NCBI GenBank assembly: GCA_035581425.1
Contig: DATJVP010000058.1
Span: 18,086 to 82,085, forward strand
Length of the DNA stretch: 64,000 nt
From: DASZHJ01 sp035581425
Lineage (GTDB): Bacteria > Pseudomonadota > Alphaproteobacteria > ATCC43930 > CGMCC-115725
Reading direction: 5' to 3'
This document shows, piece by piece, positions 19,808 through 27,568 of this stretch. Every line of letters starts with the position of its first letter. Position 1 is the first letter of the stretch. A program made the position numbers and the translations under genes. The notes below the pieces were generated by a model. That model saw nothing but the letters and a program-made list of their open reading frames with translations. It searched no databases and had not been told where the DNA came from.

Positions 19808-20611
19808 TCACGCCTGGGGGCGCGCCTCGGCTTCCTCGGCGGCCGGGGGCGGCGCCGCATCCACCGGCAGCGTCTCGGCGGGCGGCTCGGCCTGCGCGCC
19901 CACATCGGCGCCGGTACGCGCGAGCTCGGCCTGGAGGCCGTCTAGAACCGCATGCGCCATCAGATCGCAATAGAGGTTGATCGCGCGCATAGCGTCGTCG
20001 TTCCCGGGGACGGGATATGCGATGCCTTCGGGATCGCTGTTGCTGTCGAGGATCGCGACGACGGGAATGCCAAGCGTGTTCGCCTCCTTCACCGCGATCG
20101 CCTCCTTGTTGGTGTCGATCACGAAGAGGATGTCCGGTAGCCCGCCCATCTCCTTGATCCCGCCGAGCGCGCGCTCGAGCTTGTCGCGGTCGCGCGTGAG
20201 TTCCAGGAGCTCGCGCTTGGTGAGCCCGGTGTTGACATCGTTGACGCGCTCGTCGACCTCCTTGAGGCGCTTGATCGACTGCGAGATCGTCTTGAAGTTC
20301 GTGAGCATGCCGCCGAGCCAGCGGTGGTTCACGAAGTACTGGCCGCAGCGCCTCGCGGCCTCCGCGACCGGCTCCTGCGCCTGGCGCTTGGTGCCCACGA
20401 AGAGCACGCGCCCGCCGCCGGCGGCTACGTCGCGTACGGACTGCAGCGCGCGGTGCAGGTTCGGCACCGTCTGCTCGAGGTCGATGATGTGAATGCCGTT
20501 GCGAGCGCCGAAGATGTAGCTCGACATCTTCGGGTTCCAGCGCCGGGTGTGATGGCCGAAATGCACGCCTGCTTCGAGGAGCTGGCGCATGGTAAAGGAA
20601 GGCATCGCCAT
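19808..20611 (-). CDS. rpsB: Small ribosomal subunit protein uS2
   Basis: An essential 30S protein that binds late in assembly. [26 protein letters not shown] opens the protein, and [30 protein letters not shown] and [38 protein letters not shown] are all diagnostic. It has 267 residues; the last 35 or so are an Ala/Pro/Glu-rich tail ([19 protein letters not shown]) beyond the conserved fold, which is common in alphaproteobacteria. I choose ATG 20611, with AAGGAC about eleven bases upstream; a second ATG at 20605 is equally possible. It is the first gene of the long envelope/translation cluster. Confidence 0.96.
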   Translation of the reverse strand: MAMPSFTMRQLLEAGVHFGHHTRRWNPKMSSYIFGARNGIHIIDLEQTVPNLHRALQSVRDVAAGGGRVLFVGTKRQAQEPVAEAARRCGQYFVNHRWLGGMLTNFKTISQSIKRLKEVDERVNDVNTGLTKRELLELTRDRDKLERALGGIKEMGGLPDILFVIDTNKEAIAVKEANTLGIPVVAILDSNSDPEGIAYPVPGNDDAMRAINLYCDLMAHAVLDGLQAELARTGADVGAQAEPPAETLPVDAAPPPAAEEAEARPQA

Positions 20612-20650
20612 GGGATCGGGTGTCCTTTTTCCGGTTGATCCGCCGCGGGA

Positions 20651-20671
20651 GTGATCGGCCGAGGCCGACAC
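20651..20671 (-). promoter_or_regulatory. Hairpin in rpsB 5' leader
   Basis: The rpsB leader contains the inverted repeat GTGTCGGCC-TC-GGCCGATCAC. It makes a nine-pair stem with one bulged base and a two-base loop, ending about 40 bases upstream of the rpsB start. Leaders of rpsB in several proteobacteria fold to let uS2 repress its own operon. This hairpin is a candidate for such control, but I cannot match it to a known motif. Confidence 0.3.
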
Positions 20672-20744
20672 CGGAGCGTGCCTTCCCTCCGTCCCTGAGT
20701 CCGGAAGGGTTAGCCGCGAGCCCCGCGTGAGGTTTAGGGGCGCT

Positions 20745-20773
20745 TAGATAGGGGTTTAGCCCGGATTTGGCAA
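20745..20773 (-). promoter_or_regulatory. Candidate sigma70 promoter of rpsB
   Basis: On the minus strand TTGCCA (20768-20773) and TATCTA (20745-20750) are separated by exactly 17 bases, a good match to the sigma70 consensus. The site lies just after the stop of the preceding small gene and about 135 bases upstream of rpsB, leaving a leader of roughly 125 bases. Spacing, placement and the essential downstream gene make this the likely start of the rpsB-tsf transcript. Confidence 0.6.
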
Positions 20774-20782
20774 GGGGCGGGT

Positions 20783-21100
20783 TCAGAGGCTCTGGGCTCG
20801 GTCGAGCGCCTTCAGCACCGCCGAATTCCCGGCATAGCGCTTGCGGAGCCTCGCCTCGTCGCGGTCGATGGTGTTGCAGCCGTATTTCCTTATCGCGCCT
20901 TCGATCTCCTTGGCGCGCGCGGGGTCGTGGGCCTCCCCGCTGCTCCAGTGATTGCACTGAGCGATGCGCGTGACGATCTCCCCCGCGTCACGCGGCAGAC
21001 CCTTCGCGAGCAAGTTCAAATCGTCCTGGAACTTGTCGGCAAAGGCGGCGGTGGCAAGCGCGCAATGCAGGATCAGCGCCGCCAGGATGCGGGTCGGCAT
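20783..21100 (-). CDS. Small exported protein with two cysteines, unknown
   Basis: A 105-residue protein with a clear signal peptide (PTRILAALILHCALATAAFA, cleaved before DKFQDD). The mature part of about 85 residues has two cysteines, in RIAQCNHWSSGE and IRKYGCNTIDRDEARLRKRY, that could form a disulfide in the periplasm; otherwise it is charged and helical. I do not recognise the family. It is the last gene of the strand run that begins with the SUF operon and lies just upstream of the rpsB promoter. ATG 21100 is chosen because the signal peptide begins there; open codons upstream overlap another small gene. Confidence 0.6.
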   Translation of the reverse strand: MPTRILAALILHCALATAAFADKFQDDLNLLAKGLPRDAGEIVTRIAQCNHWSSGEAHDPARAKEIEGAIRKYGCNTIDRDEARLRKRYAGNSAVLKALDRAQSL

Positions 21101-21102
21101 CA

Positions 21103-21237
21103 CTAACTCTCGGTGGTCCGCGTCAGGACCCAATGCTGGCCGGAGTAGGGATCGAGACCTTGCGCACAGCAGATGCTCGGAACGGAGAGGCAGAGCGCCG
21201 CAAGGACCACGCTCCGCCATGCCGGAACTGCCGCCAT
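21103..21237 (-). CDS. Tiny exported peptide, unknown
   Basis: A 44-codon frame ending two bases before the start of the next small exported protein. AAVPAWRSVVLAALCLSVPSICCAQ looks like a complete signal peptide with either a signal peptidase I site after CAQ or a lipobox-like Cys. The mature part (GLDPYSGQHWVLTRTTES) would be under 20 residues. It may be a genuine small secreted peptide, a leader peptide, or an artefact. The tight spacing to a credible secreted gene is the main argument for it. Confidence 0.35.
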   Translation of the reverse strand: MAAVPAWRSVVLAALCLSVPSICCAQGLDPYSGQHWVLTRTTES

Positions 21238-21306
21238 CGCCTGCCCCCTCGCCCTGCTCACCGCCTTTAAGGTGAGCATCATACCCTTTGGGGTAGGGGC
21301 GAGCAA

Positions 21307-21717
21307 TCAGAGCAGGCCGAGCTCCAGCTTTGCTTCCTCGCTCATGCGCTCCTGCGTCCAAGGTGGCGTCCACACGAGCTTCACCCGCACGTCCTTGACG
21401 CCGGGAACATCCGCCACCGCCTGCTGGACCTGCCCCGGGAGCGCGCCCGCGACGGGGCAGCTCGGCGTCGTCAGTGTCATCTCGACATAGATGGTGCCGT
21501 CACTGTTCACCTGCAGCTCGTAGATGAGGCCGAGATCGACGAGGTTCACGGGGATCTCGGGATCGCGGACGGTCTTGAGCGCCTCCAGCACCTTCTCTTG
21601 GAGCAAGGGATCGCCGCCGTCGGCCGCCGGGCGCTCGACCTCCTCCGCCTCGGCTTTCGCCGCGTCCGAGGGCGAGAAGTCGAAGATTTCCTTGTCCTGC
21701 TCGGACGTCCCCGACAT
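21307..21717 (-). CDS. sufT: SufT/MIP18-family Fe-S cluster assembly protein
   Basis: A 136-residue DUF59 protein; SufT proteins help mature or repair Fe-S enzymes. After an acidic 35-residue N-terminal region comes the domain LLQEKVLEALKTVRDPEIPVNLVDLGLIYEL. The conserved cysteine is in MTLTTPSCPVAGALPGQVQQAV, and VRVKLVWTPPWTQERMSEEAKLELG follows. Its last position in the suf operon, three bases after sufU, is typical. No SufA/IscA-type carrier follows, which is unusual for many alphaproteobacterial suf operons. Confidence 0.9.
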   Translation of the reverse strand: MSGTSEQDKEIFDFSPSDAAKAEAEEVERPAADGGDPLLQEKVLEALKTVRDPEIPVNLVDLGLIYELQVNSDGTIYVEMTLTTPSCPVAGALPGQVQQAVADVPGVKDVRVKLVWTPPWTQERMSEEAKLELGLL

Positions 21718-21720
21718 CGC

Positions 21721-22188
21721 CTACTCCGTCTTGACGGTCGTGCCGAGCCCGCCGCCCTTGATCGCGGCCTCGAGCGCATGCCAAGCGAGGGTCGCGCACT
21801 TGACGCGCGCGGGATAGGCCTTGACGCCCGTCAGCGGCTCGAGCCGCTCGCTGTCCTCGGCGAGCGCCGCCGGCACCTCCGGCACCTCCTCGCCCGTCAC
21901 TTCCGCATGGAAGCGCTTGAAGAGCGCCTCCGCCTCCGCGACCGTCCTGCCCTTGAGGATCTCGGTCATCAGCGAGGCCGAGGCCGTCGAGATCGCGCAG
22001 CCCCTCCCCTCGAAGCTCACGTCGACGATCCGGTCGCCCTCGAGCTTCAGGTAGATCGTGATCTTGTCGCCGCAGAGCGGGTTGTGGCCGTGCGCCAAGT
22101 GGCTCGGCCGCTCCATCGCGTAGAAGTTCCGGGGGTGGCGCCCGTGATCGAGGATGATGTCCTGATAGAGCTCGCGAAGATCCATCAT
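21721..22188 (-). CDS. sufU: SufU-like Fe-S assembly protein (IscU/NifU fold)
   Basis: A 155-residue IscU-fold protein. In Gram-positive bacteria SufU is a zinc-dependent sulfur acceptor for SufS. The three cysteines and Asp are present in NPLCGDKITIYLK, FEGRGCAISTASASLM and YPARVKCATLAWHALEAA. The longer region between the second and third Cys fits SufU rather than IscU. ATG 22188 overlaps the sufS stop as ATGA. Open codons further upstream read through sufS in another frame and are not coding. Whether it is a scaffold or a sulfurtransferase here is inferred from family resemblance. Confidence 0.9.
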   Translation of the reverse strand: MMDLRELYQDIILDHGRHPRNFYAMERPSHLAHGHNPLCGDKITIYLKLEGDRIVDVSFEGRGCAISTASASLMTEILKGRTVAEAEALFKRFHAEVTGEEVPEVPAALAEDSERLEPLTGVKAYPARVKCATLAWHALEAAIKGGGLGTTVKTE

Positions 22189-23435
22189 CGGCGGAACATC
22201 TCCTGCGCAGCCTTGACCGCCGCGGCCAGCGCGTCGACGTCGGCCTCGTCGTTGTAGATGCCGAAGGACGCCCGCGTCGTCGCGTGCACCCCGAGCCGCT
22301 CCATCAGCGGCTGCGCGCAGTGATGTCCCGCGCGCACGGCGACCTTGTGGCTGTCGAGGATCGTCGCGAGATCGTGCGGATGGATCCCGTCGACCGTGAA
22401 GGAGACGACGCCGAGACGACGCTGCCCCGCGCCCACGACATGGACGCCCGGCAGCCGCGCGAGCTTGTCGACGCAATAGCCCGTGAGCGCCTCCTCGTGA
22501 TCCCGAATGGCTTCGCGACCCAGACCTTCTACGTAGTCGAGCGCCTCTCCCAAGCCCACCGCGCCGGAAATATCGGGCGTTCCGGCCTCGAAGCGGCTGG
22601 GCGGTGCTTGAAACGTCGTCTTCTCGAAGGTGACCGTGAGGATCATGTCACCCCCGCCTTGCCACGGCGGCATCGCCTCGAGTATCGCGCGCTTCGCGTA
22701 GAGCGCGCCGATGCCGGAGGGGCCGTAGACCTTGTGTCCGGAGAAGACGTAGAAGTCGACATCGAGCGCCCGCACATCGACGGGCATGCGCGGCACCGCC
22801 TGGCAGCCGTCGAGCATCACCTTGGCGCCCTTTGCGTGCGCGAGGCGGATCACGGTCTCCACCGGCACGATATGCCCGGTGCCGTTGGCGACGTGGGTGA
22901 TCGAGACGAGCTTCGTGCGCGGCGAGAGGCGCTTCTCGAATTCGCGGAGATCGAGCCCGCCGGTTGCGTCGATCGGCGCCACCACGATCTTGAACCCGAT
23001 GCGATCCCGAAGGAGTTGCCAGGGCACGATGTTGGAGTGGTGCTCGAGTTCGCTCAGCACGATCTCGTCGTCGGGCTTCAGGAAAGCGCCGCCCCAGCTA
23101 TAGGCCACAAGATTGAGCGCCTCGGTGGCACCGCGCACGAAGACGATCTCGCTGGCCTCGGCCGCGTTGAGGAAGCGACGCACCCGCTCGCGCGCGTCTT
23201 CGTAGCGCGCGGTCGAGGCCGCGCTCAGCCGGTAGACGCCGCGATGCACGTTGGCGTAGTCGGTGCGATAGAACTCTGCGACGCCGTCGATGACGGCGGC
23301 GGGCTTCTGTGCGCTTGCGGCGGTGTCGAGGAAGACGAGGCCGGGATTGCGCTCGAAAATCGGGAAGTCGCGGCGAATGCGGCGCGGATCGAAGCCGGCG
23401 GCCGGAGCCGAACGAAGGGGTGCACCACTCGACAT
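22185..23435 (-). CDS. sufS: Cysteine desulfurase SufS
   Basis: A PLP enzyme that takes sulfur from cysteine as a persulfide for cluster assembly. It shows FDPRRIRRDFPIFERNPGLVFLDTAASAQKP at the start and the PLP Lys in YVFSGHKVYGPSGIGALYAKR. The catalytic Cys is in AVRAGHHCAQPLMERLGVHATTRASFGIYN, with the type II (SufS) loop. The 416-residue length is normal. ATG 23435 lies five bases after the sufD stop; a TTG at 23444 is a weaker choice. SufU, encoded next, is its likely partner, as no sufE is seen. Confidence 0.95.
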   Translation of the reverse strand: MSSGAPLRSAPAAGFDPRRIRRDFPIFERNPGLVFLDTAASAQKPAAVIDGVAEFYRTDYANVHRGVYRLSAASTARYEDARERVRRFLNAAEASEIVFVRGATEALNLVAYSWGGAFLKPDDEIVLSELEHHSNIVPWQLLRDRIGFKIVVAPIDATGGLDLREFEKRLSPRTKLVSITHVANGTGHIVPVETVIRLAHAKGAKVMLDGCQAVPRMPVDVRALDVDFYVFSGHKVYGPSGIGALYAKRAILEAMPPWQGGGDMILTVTFEKTTFQAPPSRFEAGTPDISGAVGLGEALDYVEGLGREAIRDHEEALTGYCVDKLARLPGVHVVGAGQRRLGVVSFTVDGIHPHDLATILDSHKVAVRAGHHCAQPLMERLGVHATTRASFGIYNDEADVDALAAAVKAAQEMFRR

Positions 23436-23440
23436 GGTCC

Positions 23441-24673
23441 TCAACTCCCGCTCTGCTCGAGCCAGGCGCCGACGCGGCGCCGGAGATGGTCGCGCATAGG
23501 CCCGGCAGCCACGGCGCCCTCAATGGCGTCGACGGCAAAGGCCTCGATCAGCATCGCGCGCGCCGCGGCCTCGTCGATCCCACGCGCGCGCAGATAGAAG
23601 AGCGCATCGGCGTCGAGATCGCCGACCGTGGCGCCGTGGCTGCACTTGACGTCGTCGGCGAGGATTTCGAGCTCGGGCTTGGTGTCGACCGCGGCACGCG
23701 GACTCAGCAGGAGATTGCGGCTCACCTGCTTGGCGTCCGTCTTGTCCGCGCCGGGCCGTACCGCGATCTTGCCGAGGAAAACTCCATGCGCGCGGTCGTC
23801 GACGACGCACTTGAAGACCTCGCGCGTCTCGCCGCCCGGTGCCGCGTGATCGACGAAGGTTGCGACGGTGGCTTCCTGGCTCTCGCGAAGCAGCGTTACG
23901 CCCGCGAGGCCGCACCGCGCCCCCTCGCCTTCAATGATCGCGTGCACGTCGAAGCGCGAGAGTCGCGCGCCCAGGGTCAGGAGAAAATTCTCGTACCGCG
24001 CCCCCGCCGCGAGCGCCGCCCGCGCGAGGCCGAGATGTATGGCCTCTGGCCCCGATTCCTGCACCATCACATGACGGAGGTGCGCATTCGGACCGAGCCG
24101 CACGGTCGAGACGGAATTGGTCCAGCTCTTGCCGCGGCCCTCGAAGGTCTCGACGATGGTCGCGCTGCTCCGCTCGCCCAGGAGGATGACGCTCCGGGGG
24201 TGAAACGACCCGCCGCCCTCGCCGCGATGTACGACCTCGATCGGATGCTCGACCGCCGTGCCCGGCTCTATCGCAAGAATGTATCCGTCATCGAAGAGCG
24301 CGGCATTCAGCAGGGTAAAGGGCTGAGCGCCAGCAAGCTCGGCCTCATCGAGCGCGGCTCGAAGGACCTCCGGCCGATCGCGCAGCGCCTCCTGCACCGA
24401 GCCGAGCCAAGCGCCCGCGGGCAATTCTCCCGCAAGCTCGATCTGGATCCGGTTCTCGACGCTGTTCGGCGGAAAAGCTCCCTGCGTCAGCGGCGCGAGA
24501 TTCGTGAACCGCCACTGCTCCTGACGCCGCGTCGGGAAGCCCAGCTCCGCGAAGCGCGCTGCGGCAGTTCTGCGGCGCTCGACGAGCCACGCAGGCTCGC
24601 TGTCGCGCGTTCGCGCCCGGAACGCCTCGAGATAGGGCACCGTCTCGGTCTTGACCGCGGCCATCGCGCACAT
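23441..24673 (-). CDS. sufD: SufD, Fe-S assembly complex subunit
   Basis: Forms the SufBC2D scaffold with SufB and SufC. The C-terminal beta-helix domain is recognisable from LGERSSATIVETFEGRG to the hallmark LEILADDVKCSHGATVGDLDADALFYLRARGI near residue 350. The N-terminal part has FPTRRQEQWRFTNLAPL. I use ATG 24673, two bases after the sufC stop, for 410 residues; ATG 24664 (AAVKTETVPYLEAF) is an equally good start. The apparently longer frame continuing into sufC is a shadow. Confidence 0.93.
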   Translation of the reverse strand: MCAMAAVKTETVPYLEAFRARTRDSEPAWLVERRRTAAARFAELGFPTRRQEQWRFTNLAPLTQGAFPPNSVENRIQIELAGELPAGAWLGSVQEALRDRPEVLRAALDEAELAGAQPFTLLNAALFDDGYILAIEPGTAVEHPIEVVHRGEGGGSFHPRSVILLGERSSATIVETFEGRGKSWTNSVSTVRLGPNAHLRHVMVQESGPEAIHLGLARAALAAGARYENFLLTLGARLSRFDVHAIIEGEGARCGLAGVTLLRESQEATVATFVDHAAPGGETREVFKCVVDDRAHGVFLGKIAVRPGADKTDAKQVSRNLLLSPRAAVDTKPELEILADDVKCSHGATVGDLDADALFYLRARGIDEAAARAMLIEAFAVDAIEGAVAAGPMRDHLRRRVGAWLEQSGS

Positions 24674-24674
24674 T

Positions 24675-25430
24675 TCAGGCGGCACTCCCGAGATGGCCGT
24701 ATCCGCCCTTCTCGAGCTCGAGGGCGAGACTCTTGTCGCCGGACTGGAGGATCCGGCCGTCGCCGAGCACGTGGACGCGATCGGGCACGACGTAGTCGAG
24801 CAGGCGCTGGTAGTGCGTGATGAGCACGATCGCGCGCTTGGGATCGCGCAGGCGATTGACGCCGTTCGAGACCACGCGGAGCGCGTCGATGTCGAGGCCG
24901 CTGTCGGTCTCGTCGAGGATCGCGAGCTTCGGCTCCAGCATCGCCATCTGGAAGATCTCGTTTCGCTTTTTCTCGCCGCCGGAGAAGCCGAGATTGACCG
25001 CGCGCTGCAGCAAGTCCTCGCCGATCTCCAGGAGCTTGAGCTTCTCCCGCACGGCCTTGAGGAACTGGCCGGCATCGAGGTCCTTCTCGCCGCGCGCGCG
25101 CCGCACGGCATTCAGGGCCGAGCGGAGGAAATACATGTTGTTCACCCCGGCGATCTCGACGGGGTATTGGAAGGCCAGGAAGATGCCCGCGCGCGCGCGC
25201 TCGTCCGGCGGCATCGCCAGGAGATCGCGGCCCTCGTAGAGGACCTGGCCCTCGGTCACCTCGTAGCCGGGCTTGCCCGCAAGCACGCCCGCGAGCGTGC
25301 TCTTGCCGGAGCCGTTAGGCCCCATGATCGCATGCACCTCGCCCGGCGCGATCTTCAGGCTTACGCCCTTCAGGATCTGCTTCCCATCGCCCACGCGGGC
25401 ATGCAAGTTATTGATTTCCAACAGATACAT
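24675..25430 (-). CDS. sufC: SufC, ATPase of the Fe-S assembly complex
   Basis: An ABC-type ATPase without membrane partners that drives conformational change in SufBCD. Walker A is [16 protein letters not shown] (near residue 36), the signature is [36 protein letters not shown], and the switch His is in [31 protein letters not shown]-type [18 protein letters not shown] is typical of SufC. The length of 251 residues is normal. It lies between sufB (27-base gap) and sufD. Confidence 0.96.
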   Translation of the reverse strand: MYLLEINNLHARVGDGKQILKGVSLKIAPGEVHAIMGPNGSGKSTLAGVLAGKPGYEVTEGQVLYEGRDLLAMPPDERARAGIFLAFQYPVEIAGVNNMYFLRSALNAVRRARGEKDLDAGQFLKAVREKLKLLEIGEDLLQRAVNLGFSGGEKKRNEIFQMAMLEPKLAILDETDSGLDIDALRVVSNGVNRLRDPKRAIVLITHYQRLLDYVVPDRVHVLGDGRILQSGDKSLALELEKGGYGHLGSAA

Positions 25431-25457
25431 TGGGTTCGTTTCGCAGTTTTTTGGTTT

Positions 25458-26912
25458 TCAGCCGACGCTGCCCTCGAGGCTCACGGCGAGGAGCTTTTGC
25501 GCCTCGACCGCGAACTCCATCGGGAGCTCCTTGAGCACTTCCTTGCAGAATCCGTTGACGATGAGCGAGAGCGCATCCTCCTGTGAGAGGCCGCGCTGTT
25601 GACAGTAAAAGAGCTGATCCTCGCTGACCTTCGAGGTCGTGGCCTCGTGCTCGATGCGGGCGCTGGGATTGCGCACCTCGATGTAGGGCACGGTGTGGGC
25701 GCCGCATCTCTTGCCGATGAGCAGGCTGTCGCACTGGGTGTAGTTGCGCGCGTTCTGCGCCTTGGGCTGCACCCGCACGAGGCCGCGATAGGTGTTCTGC
25801 CCGCGCCCCGCGGAGATGCCCTTGGAGATGATGGTCGAGCTCGTGTCGCGCCCGAGATGGATCATCTTGGTGCCGGTATCCGCCTGCTGCAGGTTGTTGG
25901 TGATGGCGACGGAGTAAAACTCGCCCACGGACTCGTCGCCCTCGAGTATGCAGCTTGGATATTTCCAAGTGATGGCCGAGCCCGTCTCCACCTGGGTCCA
26001 GGAGATCTTCGAGCGCTTGCCGCGGCAGGCGCCGCGCTTGGTGACGAAGTTGTAGATACCGCCGCGGCCCTCGGCGTCGCCGGGATACCAGTTCTGGACC
26101 GTTGAATACTTGATTTGCGCGCCCTCGAGCGCGATCAGCTCCACCACCGCCGCATGAAGCTGGTTCTCGTCCCGCTGCGGCGCGGTGCAGCCTTCGAGGT
26201 AGCTCACATAGGCGCCGACGTCCGCGACGATGAGGGTGCGCTCGAACTGGCCGCTCTTGGCGGCGTTGATGCGGAAATAGGTCGAGAGCTCCATCGGGCA
26301 GCGCACGCCCGCGGGGATGTAAGCGAAGGAGCCGTCGCTGAAGACCGCGGAGTTGAGCGCCGCGAAGAAATTGTCACCCTGCGGCACCACGGAGCCCAAA
26401 TATTTCCGCACGAGCTCCGGATGCTCCCGCACGGCCTCACCGAAGGAGCAGAAGATGATGCCGAGCTCCGCGAGCGTCTCCTTGAAGGTGGTGGCGACGG
26501 AGACGCTGTCGAAGACGGCGTCTACCGCGACCCCCGCAAGCGCTGCGCGCTCGTGCAGCGGAATGCCGAGCTTCTCGTAGGTCTTCAGGATTTCCGGATC
26601 GACCTCATCGAGCGACTTGGGCCCCGCGGCCTTCTTGGGCGCGGAGTAATAGGTCGCGGCCTGGTAGTCGATCGGCGCGATGCGGAGCTTCGCCCAATCC
26701 GGCTGCTCCATCTTCTGCCAGTTCCGGAAGGCTGCGAGCCGCCATTCGAGGAGCCATTGCGGCTCTCCCTTCTTGGCGGAGATGAACCGCACGGTGTCCT
26801 CGTTGAGGCCGGGCGGCGCCTCATCCGCCTCGATATCCGTGACGAAGCCGTATTTGTAGCCCTCGCTCGTGAGCGTGCGGACGGTGTCGAGAGCGTCGTG
26901 CGTCGAGGTCAT
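25458..26912 (-). CDS. sufB: SufB, Fe-S assembly scaffold subunit
   Basis: The scaffold subunit on which clusters form. The 484-residue protein begins [43 protein letters not shown]. It contains the invariant [64 protein letters not shown] and [31 protein letters not shown] blocks. The last of these holds the cysteines implicated in cluster and sulfur binding. ATG 26912 overlaps the regulator stop as ATGA (26909-26912), so it is coupled to the upstream regulator. Confidence 0.96.
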   Translation of the reverse strand: MTSTHDALDTVRTLTSEGYKYGFVTDIEADEAPPGLNEDTVRFISAKKGEPQWLLEWRLAAFRNWQKMEQPDWAKLRIAPIDYQAATYYSAPKKAAGPKSLDEVDPEILKTYEKLGIPLHERAALAGVAVDAVFDSVSVATTFKETLAELGIIFCSFGEAVREHPELVRKYLGSVVPQGDNFFAALNSAVFSDGSFAYIPAGVRCPMELSTYFRINAAKSGQFERTLIVADVGAYVSYLEGCTAPQRDENQLHAAVVELIALEGAQIKYSTVQNWYPGDAEGRGGIYNFVTKRGACRGKRSKISWTQVETGSAITWKYPSCILEGDESVGEFYSVAITNNLQQADTGTKMIHLGRDTSSTIISKGISAGRGQNTYRGLVRVQPKAQNARNYTQCDSLLIGKRCGAHTVPYIEVRNPSARIEHEATTSKVSEDQLFYCQQRGLSQEDALSLIVNGFCKEVLKELPMEFAVEAQKLLAVSLEGSVG

Positions 26913-27379
26913 GGCGTTACGCGGTCCCCGGCTCGAGACGAAAGCGGTGGCAGGAAGCGAAGACGGTCCGCAACCATGTCCGCGAGGGTCACGGAGGAAA
27001 GCGCGGTACTGACGGCGCTGTTGATGCGCTGCCAGTGCGGCCGCGTCGGACAGAAATGCGAGCGCTCGCAGGTCGCGGGATGAGCGGTGCTCGGATGCGA
27101 CATGCATTGCGTGATGGCGATGTTGCCGTCGATTGCCGCCACCACTTCCGCGACCGAGACGGCCTCGGCCGGGCGCGCCAGGCGATAGCCGCCGAGGGCG
27201 CCGCGAGAGCCCGCGACGATGCCGGCATGCGCGAGGCTCTTCAGCACTTTCGAAACCGTCGCCTGCGGGAGCTGGGTAGCGGCAGCCAGCGCTGCCGCCG
27301 TCGTCTGCCGGCTCGGATCGGCGGCGAGTTCCGAGGCGACGATCACGCCGTAATCCGCGAGCTTGCTGAGGATAATCAT
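26909..27379 (-). CDS. Rrf2-family SUF operon regulator
   Basis: A 156-residue winged-helix regulator of the Rrf2/IscR type, matching the SUF-system regulator subgroup. The helix-turn-helix lies in [50 protein letters not shown]. The wing is [18 protein letters not shown], and three cysteines that could hold a cluster lie in [22 protein letters not shown]. Such proteins sense cellular Fe-S status and repress suf genes when clusters are plentiful. It heads the operon, overlaps sufB by four bases, and has a palindrome 25 bases in front of its start. ATG 27379 ([11 protein letters not shown]) fits homologues; upstream codons are not conserved-looking. Confidence 0.92.
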   Translation of the reverse strand: MIILSKLADYGVIVASELAADPSRQTTAAALAAATQLPQATVSKVLKSLAHAGIVAGSRGALGGYRLARPAEAVSVAEVVAAIDGNIAITQCMSHPSTAHPATCERSHFCPTRPHWQRINSAVSTALSSVTLADMVADRLRFLPPLSSRAGDRVTP

Positions 27380-27403
27380 GGGCTTCGATCCCAGACCCCA
27401 ATT

Positions 27404-27431
27404 CGGACCAAATCGGTACACATTAGGTCGG
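27404..27431 (-). promoter_or_regulatory. Candidate operator of the Rrf2/SUF regulator
   Basis: An inverted repeat CGGACCAAAT - eight bases - ATTAGGTCGG, in which eight of ten positions match between arms, lies 25 to 52 bases before the regulator start. AT-rich inner ends and GC-rich outer ends with this spacing resemble IscR/Rrf2-type operators. I infer autoregulation of the whole suf operon through this site. It also lies in the divergent gap to the acyl-CoA dehydrogenase, about 140 bases from that start, so an effect there is less likely. Confidence 0.5.
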
Positions 27432-27568
27432 GACCATAGCCGCGGGATCAAGGCCTGGCCAGCGAATTATTCGTCGCAGGCTCAGTCCGATAACCCCGGT
27501 GCCAGCATGGACATGGCTCATCCTTTGGCCCATCTTGCGGCGCGAATTTCTGTGCGGGAGGGGCGGCC

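Noticed and set aside
24674..25111. Apparent N-terminal extension of SufD running into sufC
   Set aside because: The extension is a Ser/Arg-rich out-of-frame reading of sufC; SufD homologue-like sequence starts only at about 24664-24673, so there is no fusion or frameshift.
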